Shown here one piece after another: positions 60,781 through 64,000 of a stretch of DNA of 64,000 nt. The position numbers and the translations under genes were made by a program. Location: NCBI RefSeq assembly GCF_954871325.1, contig NC_088777.1, positions 41,021,366 to 41,085,365 of the forward strand. Direction: 5' to 3'. The DNA is from Gordionus sp. m RMFG-2023 (Eukaryota; Nematomorpha; Gordioida; Chordodea; Parachordodidae). Under the pieces are notes generated by a model. It ran no database searches, was not told the origin of the DNA, and saw only the letters and a list, made by a program, of their open reading frames with translations. Each line of letters opens with the position of its first letter. The stretch's first letter is position 1.

Positions 60781-62240
60781 TGTTGTGAAGGTATTGATAA
60801 AATGTGGTGCTTATTTGTTTTTAAAAAAATATGTAATTTGTGTATTTTTGAGTTATTCAATACATATTAATTATTGAAAATAAAGTGTACAAATGTTATT
60901 GAATTAAATTGGAGAGAACGAAATAGTTGAAAGCGAAAGTAAAATACAATTGTGGGAGAGATTTATATTAATAGAGAAAAGAGAAATATATAAATGTAAA
61001 ATCAATGACGAGGGATGAAATGAGAGTGGAATTATTCGTTTCGATTTAGAAATGAGCGTTGTACCTTTTTGTGTGATGAATATAAAATAATGAAAATCAT
61101 CGTGCAAGACAAATATTTAGAAATTTCAAAGATAGTGTGGTGGTGAATAAAGAGAACGGTATAATAATGCGCTACGGCGAAAGTGTAAAATAATATTGCG
61201 AAATAAAATAGTGTTGAATATAAATAAAAAAAAGAGAAAATGCCAAGTGCTGGAAAATATATTTTAATATGTAGCTGTGTGGCAAAGCTAAAACATTTTC
61301 AAAATAACAAAGCGATTGAGTTCACAAGAGATTATAAAACAAGGAGCGAGGCAAATACTAATGGGTTAAAATAACAAGTCAAAGAATAAAATAATTTTAA
61401 AAAATGAGTTGGTTCTAAATAGGAAAAATATTCAAGAAATTAAGATTGGCGATAAATATTATGCAAGGAAAGAATATAATTAAGATAAAGGAAGATGCTA
61501 AGAAAATTTTTTTTAAAGATAAATTTGAAAATTTAATTACGTATTATTGATTAATTGAGTAGAACATAACAGCGGGATGGATAAAAAAAAAATTTTTTTA
61601 AAATGAATTCAAGGTTAAATATTTTTCTTGGTTTAAAAAAGAGGAATAGAAAAGAAAGAGGATGATATTTTAATTTATGATATGTCTTTATTTTCTATTT
61701 TCTTCTAGATACCATTTTTTGCTTTTAAGGTTAAAAAATTCTGAAGAATTGTTGATAAATTCATTTGAGATAAAATTTCAATTTCTTGTTTTCATTTTAA
61801 ACTAAACATTCATTATGTCTGGAAATGTTATTATCACATTTACAATCCTATGTAGCATATTTTTTTTATTTAGGGTGATTGTTTTAGCTAATAGCAATAT
61901 CAATTTATTTTCATTTACAATATGTTAAAAAGGACTGAAAATGGGTTTAGGTATTCATTTGCCAAAAAATTCATCTTTTTCAAAAAGTTGCATTGGGGAG
62001 GAAGCTGTCTATAACACCAAATGTATTAAAAAAATATAGCTTAAAATATAAATATAAGTAAATGCATTCATGAATTAGTTATACAAATGAATGAACACAA
62101 ACAAATTTGTTTTTTATAAAATGCTTACAGCAATAATCCTCATAATATAAACATAAAGTAGTTAATTTTATTAAATGTCAATTAAATCTAGAATTTACAA
62201 TATAAACATGATTTATATGTACATGTATAAGGTATAGAAT
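60781..62240. other. Intergenic, downstream of SNU13
   Basis: There is a purine-rich tract at about 60900-61400 without a sustained reading frame. One block near 61620-61680 repeats sequence from 57060-57130. It should include the SNU13 3' UTR close to 62240. No gene was supported. Confidence 0.4.
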
Positions 62241-62798
62241 TCATATCATCAATCTTTCAATGTTTTGCCTAACACTATGTATTTGTTGTTGGATTTCTGA
62301 GCCTTCATTAGATATAATAGAGCAGGCACTAACAGGTCTATACACTCCACATGCTCTACCAAGTGCTAATTTGAATATAGTATAAAATTTAAAAACTAAT
62401 TTTACCCTCCTTTGAACGAACAAATATATAAGGTACATTCTAAAATTATACATAATATTGAATAAAGAATTTTATCATTTCACTTTATCTTCACAAAGTA
62501 AGGGTAAATGTAATAAGATCTCCAATGGCTCAGCATCAGCTGCCATAATAATCAACTCCGATAATCCCCTGTTCAAAGTTTTTGTGGCTAAAATTGTGTT
62601 ATCTATTTATAAATAAAAAATATCTAACCTTCATTTGCTCCTTTTTTCAACTGCTTATAATTAGAGGATTGTACAACTAAATCTAGAATCGATTTATTTA
62701 ACACAGGATCTGCTAATGGATAAGCTTTCGGATTAAATGTTTCGTCTTTCTAAATATACAATACAACACAATAAAATTTTTAAAAAACTTACAGACAT
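62241..62798 (-). CDS. SNU13: SNU13 / 15.5K (NHP2L1), L7Ae-family k-turn RNA-binding protein
   Basis: Exons on the minus strand: 62798-62793, 62749-62629, 62587-62484, 62439-62406, 62365-62241 (390 nt, 129 aa). The protein binds k-turns in U4 snRNA and box C/D snoRNAs and nucleates the tri-snRNP and methylation snoRNPs in the nucleus. The first exon is only ATG TCT with donor GTAAGT. Exon 2 reads [15 protein letters not shown] and then [12 protein letters not shown]. Exon 3 gives [20 protein letters not shown] and [11 protein letters not shown]. Exon 4 gives [11 protein letters not shown], and exon 5 gives [17 protein letters not shown] to the ending ERLMI. The length and all RNA-binding blocks equal the human protein, which is 128 residues. 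All four introns are 40-44 bp. No damage was seen. Confidence 0.97.
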
Positions 62799-63579
62799 GT
62801 TTATAAGAAATTTTAATTCCACTAATTAAATAAAGATAGTTGTAGTATAAATAATATTTTACAATTATTTGTGCATAAGTAAAGAATTGCCATTTGACTG
62901 TTAATAGTTAAATAATATTTTTAAATTATTTTAAAAAAGAAGAGAGGTATAATACCAACATCCCTCCTCCACCTCAAAATTATAAATAAAAATAATATGA
63001 AAAAAAAATAATGAATAATAAATAAATGCCCTAAAAAACAGACCCCTTTATATGGAAGAAAATTAAATTGACTCCCTCCCCCTCTAAATTCTTTTATATT
63101 AAACTCGTGCTATGAACATTTCTAAAAATATCAAACGAGTACGTTCAACGTTCACCTTCAAAAAAAAAGGAAAGCGTTCACGTCCATAAACGCATTCACG
63201 TCGTTCAAAACTTTATGAATAAATTTTTAAAAATTAAGTTCATTTAATAATTTGTTTAATATACTTAAATGGCTTATATTTTTGACATAACATATTAACC
63301 TTATTTAAAATTAATTTTATAAACACAAAAAAAATTCTAACGGCCATGAATGGCTAGACACGATCCCAAATAGGAAAAAGGAGATGTTACTCACGAACAA
63401 TGGGTTCCAAATCATTGGAAATAGTCTTATTCTATCTGTTGACATTATCTACCTGAATTAAGCAAGCTAATCCATTTTTATAGCGACCGCCTTTTGCGGT
63501 TGACAATCTAAATAGGTTGATCGAAAATTATTTAATTTCAGCCAGTTTTTCCAATAGTTTGGAAGCTTTAGGTTTTAAA
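62799..63579. other. SNU13 5' flank
   Basis: The promoter of the minus-strand SNU13 gene must lie here. A CGTTCA-rich block lies at about 63125-63215 (several CGTTCA(A/C)G repeats), unlike its surroundings. No gene is supported in the stretch. Confidence 0.35.
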
Positions 63580-63774
63580 TAGTGTTGTTAAAAAGCCCGA
63601 TTCGGGTTGACTTTTTCGGCCCGATTGTGTAAGCCTGGTAATTTTATTCATAGATGGCAGAAAAGTTTGAGATTTGACTTGCCAAATCTTGAGCCTTACA
63701 CAATATTATTTTGGCAAAAATTTTAATTAGGCCGTTTTGAAAATCGAGCCAAATCGGACTTTATAACAACACTA
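63580..63774. mobile_element. Hairpin MITE (copy 2), hAT-like ends
   Basis: The ends TAGTGTTGTTAAAAAGCCCG and (inverted) TAGTGTTGTTATAAAGTCCG bound it. The inner halves (GATTGTGTAAGCCT / AGCCTTACACAATATT) pair, with CTGCC-type sequence in the middle. The flanking eight bases GTTTTAAA and CTTCTAAA agree at six positions, consistent with an aged 8-bp target duplication. The shorter copy is at 21589-21738. Confidence 0.65.
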
Positions 63775-64000
63775 CTTCTAAATGAGGAAGGTAAGCGTTC
63801 CCATGGCACGTATTTAACCCTTGTCTGGGATATATCTTGGGTTATCTCATTTCCCTCTATTAGAAATTCTGACCTCTTGAAACTTCAGTAAATTTTAAAA
63901 TGCAATAAATATAGGCCCCTTTTTAATATTTTTATTTCTTTAATCTTTAATGTTTTGGGGAACCCCGGTCTCCAATGCCTAATATTTTTCAATCAATTTC
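63775..64000. other. Window end, nothing recognised
   Basis: No reading frame or repeat could be supported in the last stretch. Confidence 0.4.

Noticed and set aside
60900-61400. A further decayed coding element in the purine-rich tract
   Set aside because: Short stretches vaguely recall polymerase motifs in several frames, but no block was strong enough to support a family.

Overview
The window is strongly A+T-rich nuclear DNA of an animal. It holds three spliced protein genes, all on the minus strand, set in a dense and nested population of transposable elements. Metazoan ancestry is suggested by an arginyl-tRNA synthetase with the animal-type N-terminal coiled extension, a ZC3H4/ZC3H6-type triple CCCH protein, a near-textbook SNU13, and hAT, Helitron, Merlin-like, LINE and Ty3/Gypsy elements. 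The lineage cannot be fixed from sequence alone; an A+T-rich invertebrate fits best.

Layout. 1-2711: 3' part of a Ty3/Gypsy element. 2712-4326: a foldback element with inverted arms of about 300 bp and a decayed transposase-like core. 5773-23352 (minus): a 16-exon gene for a ZC3H4/6/8-family (Drosophila Suppressor-of-sable-like) protein of about 1465 residues. Its introns carry a long inverted repeat with nested hAT derivatives, and three of its exons are tandem duplicates. 23353-30446: intergenic, with a 519-bp hAT derivative, a tRNA-like SINE and a LINE tail. 30447-43904 (minus): cytosolic arginyl-tRNA synthetase, 14 exons, 686 residues, whose introns hold a hAT element with an 8-bp target duplication, a LINE endonuclease-type reading frame, a Merlin-like scrap and other repeats. 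43905-62240: about 18 kb of nested elements. These are a hAT-like element (H1) that took in a small MITE and a 5.1-kb Helitron, an inverted partner copy (H2), a Gag-like element with three zinc knuckles, and several copies of a host repeat (R), one of which is the uninterrupted target of H1. 62241-62798 (minus): SNU13, five exons with introns of only 40-44 bp. 63581-63774: a hairpin MITE.

The exon maps were built by hand from reading frames, intron phase and remembered family sequences. In all three genes every junction keeps phase and the summed exon length divides by three (4398, 2061 and 390 nt). The three genes are housekeeping RNA-biology genes: nuclear transcript restriction or 3' processing, tRNA charging, and spliceosome/box C/D snoRNP. 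Nothing suggests they form a co-regulated unit. The main novelties are the duplicated phase 1-1 exons encoding a repeated [11 protein letters not shown] module, the high share of GTT-type splice donors, the datable stack H1/MITE/Helitron with a matching empty site, a Helitron with scrambled and duplicated coding remnants, and a Gag-like element whose protein also carries a membrane segment.
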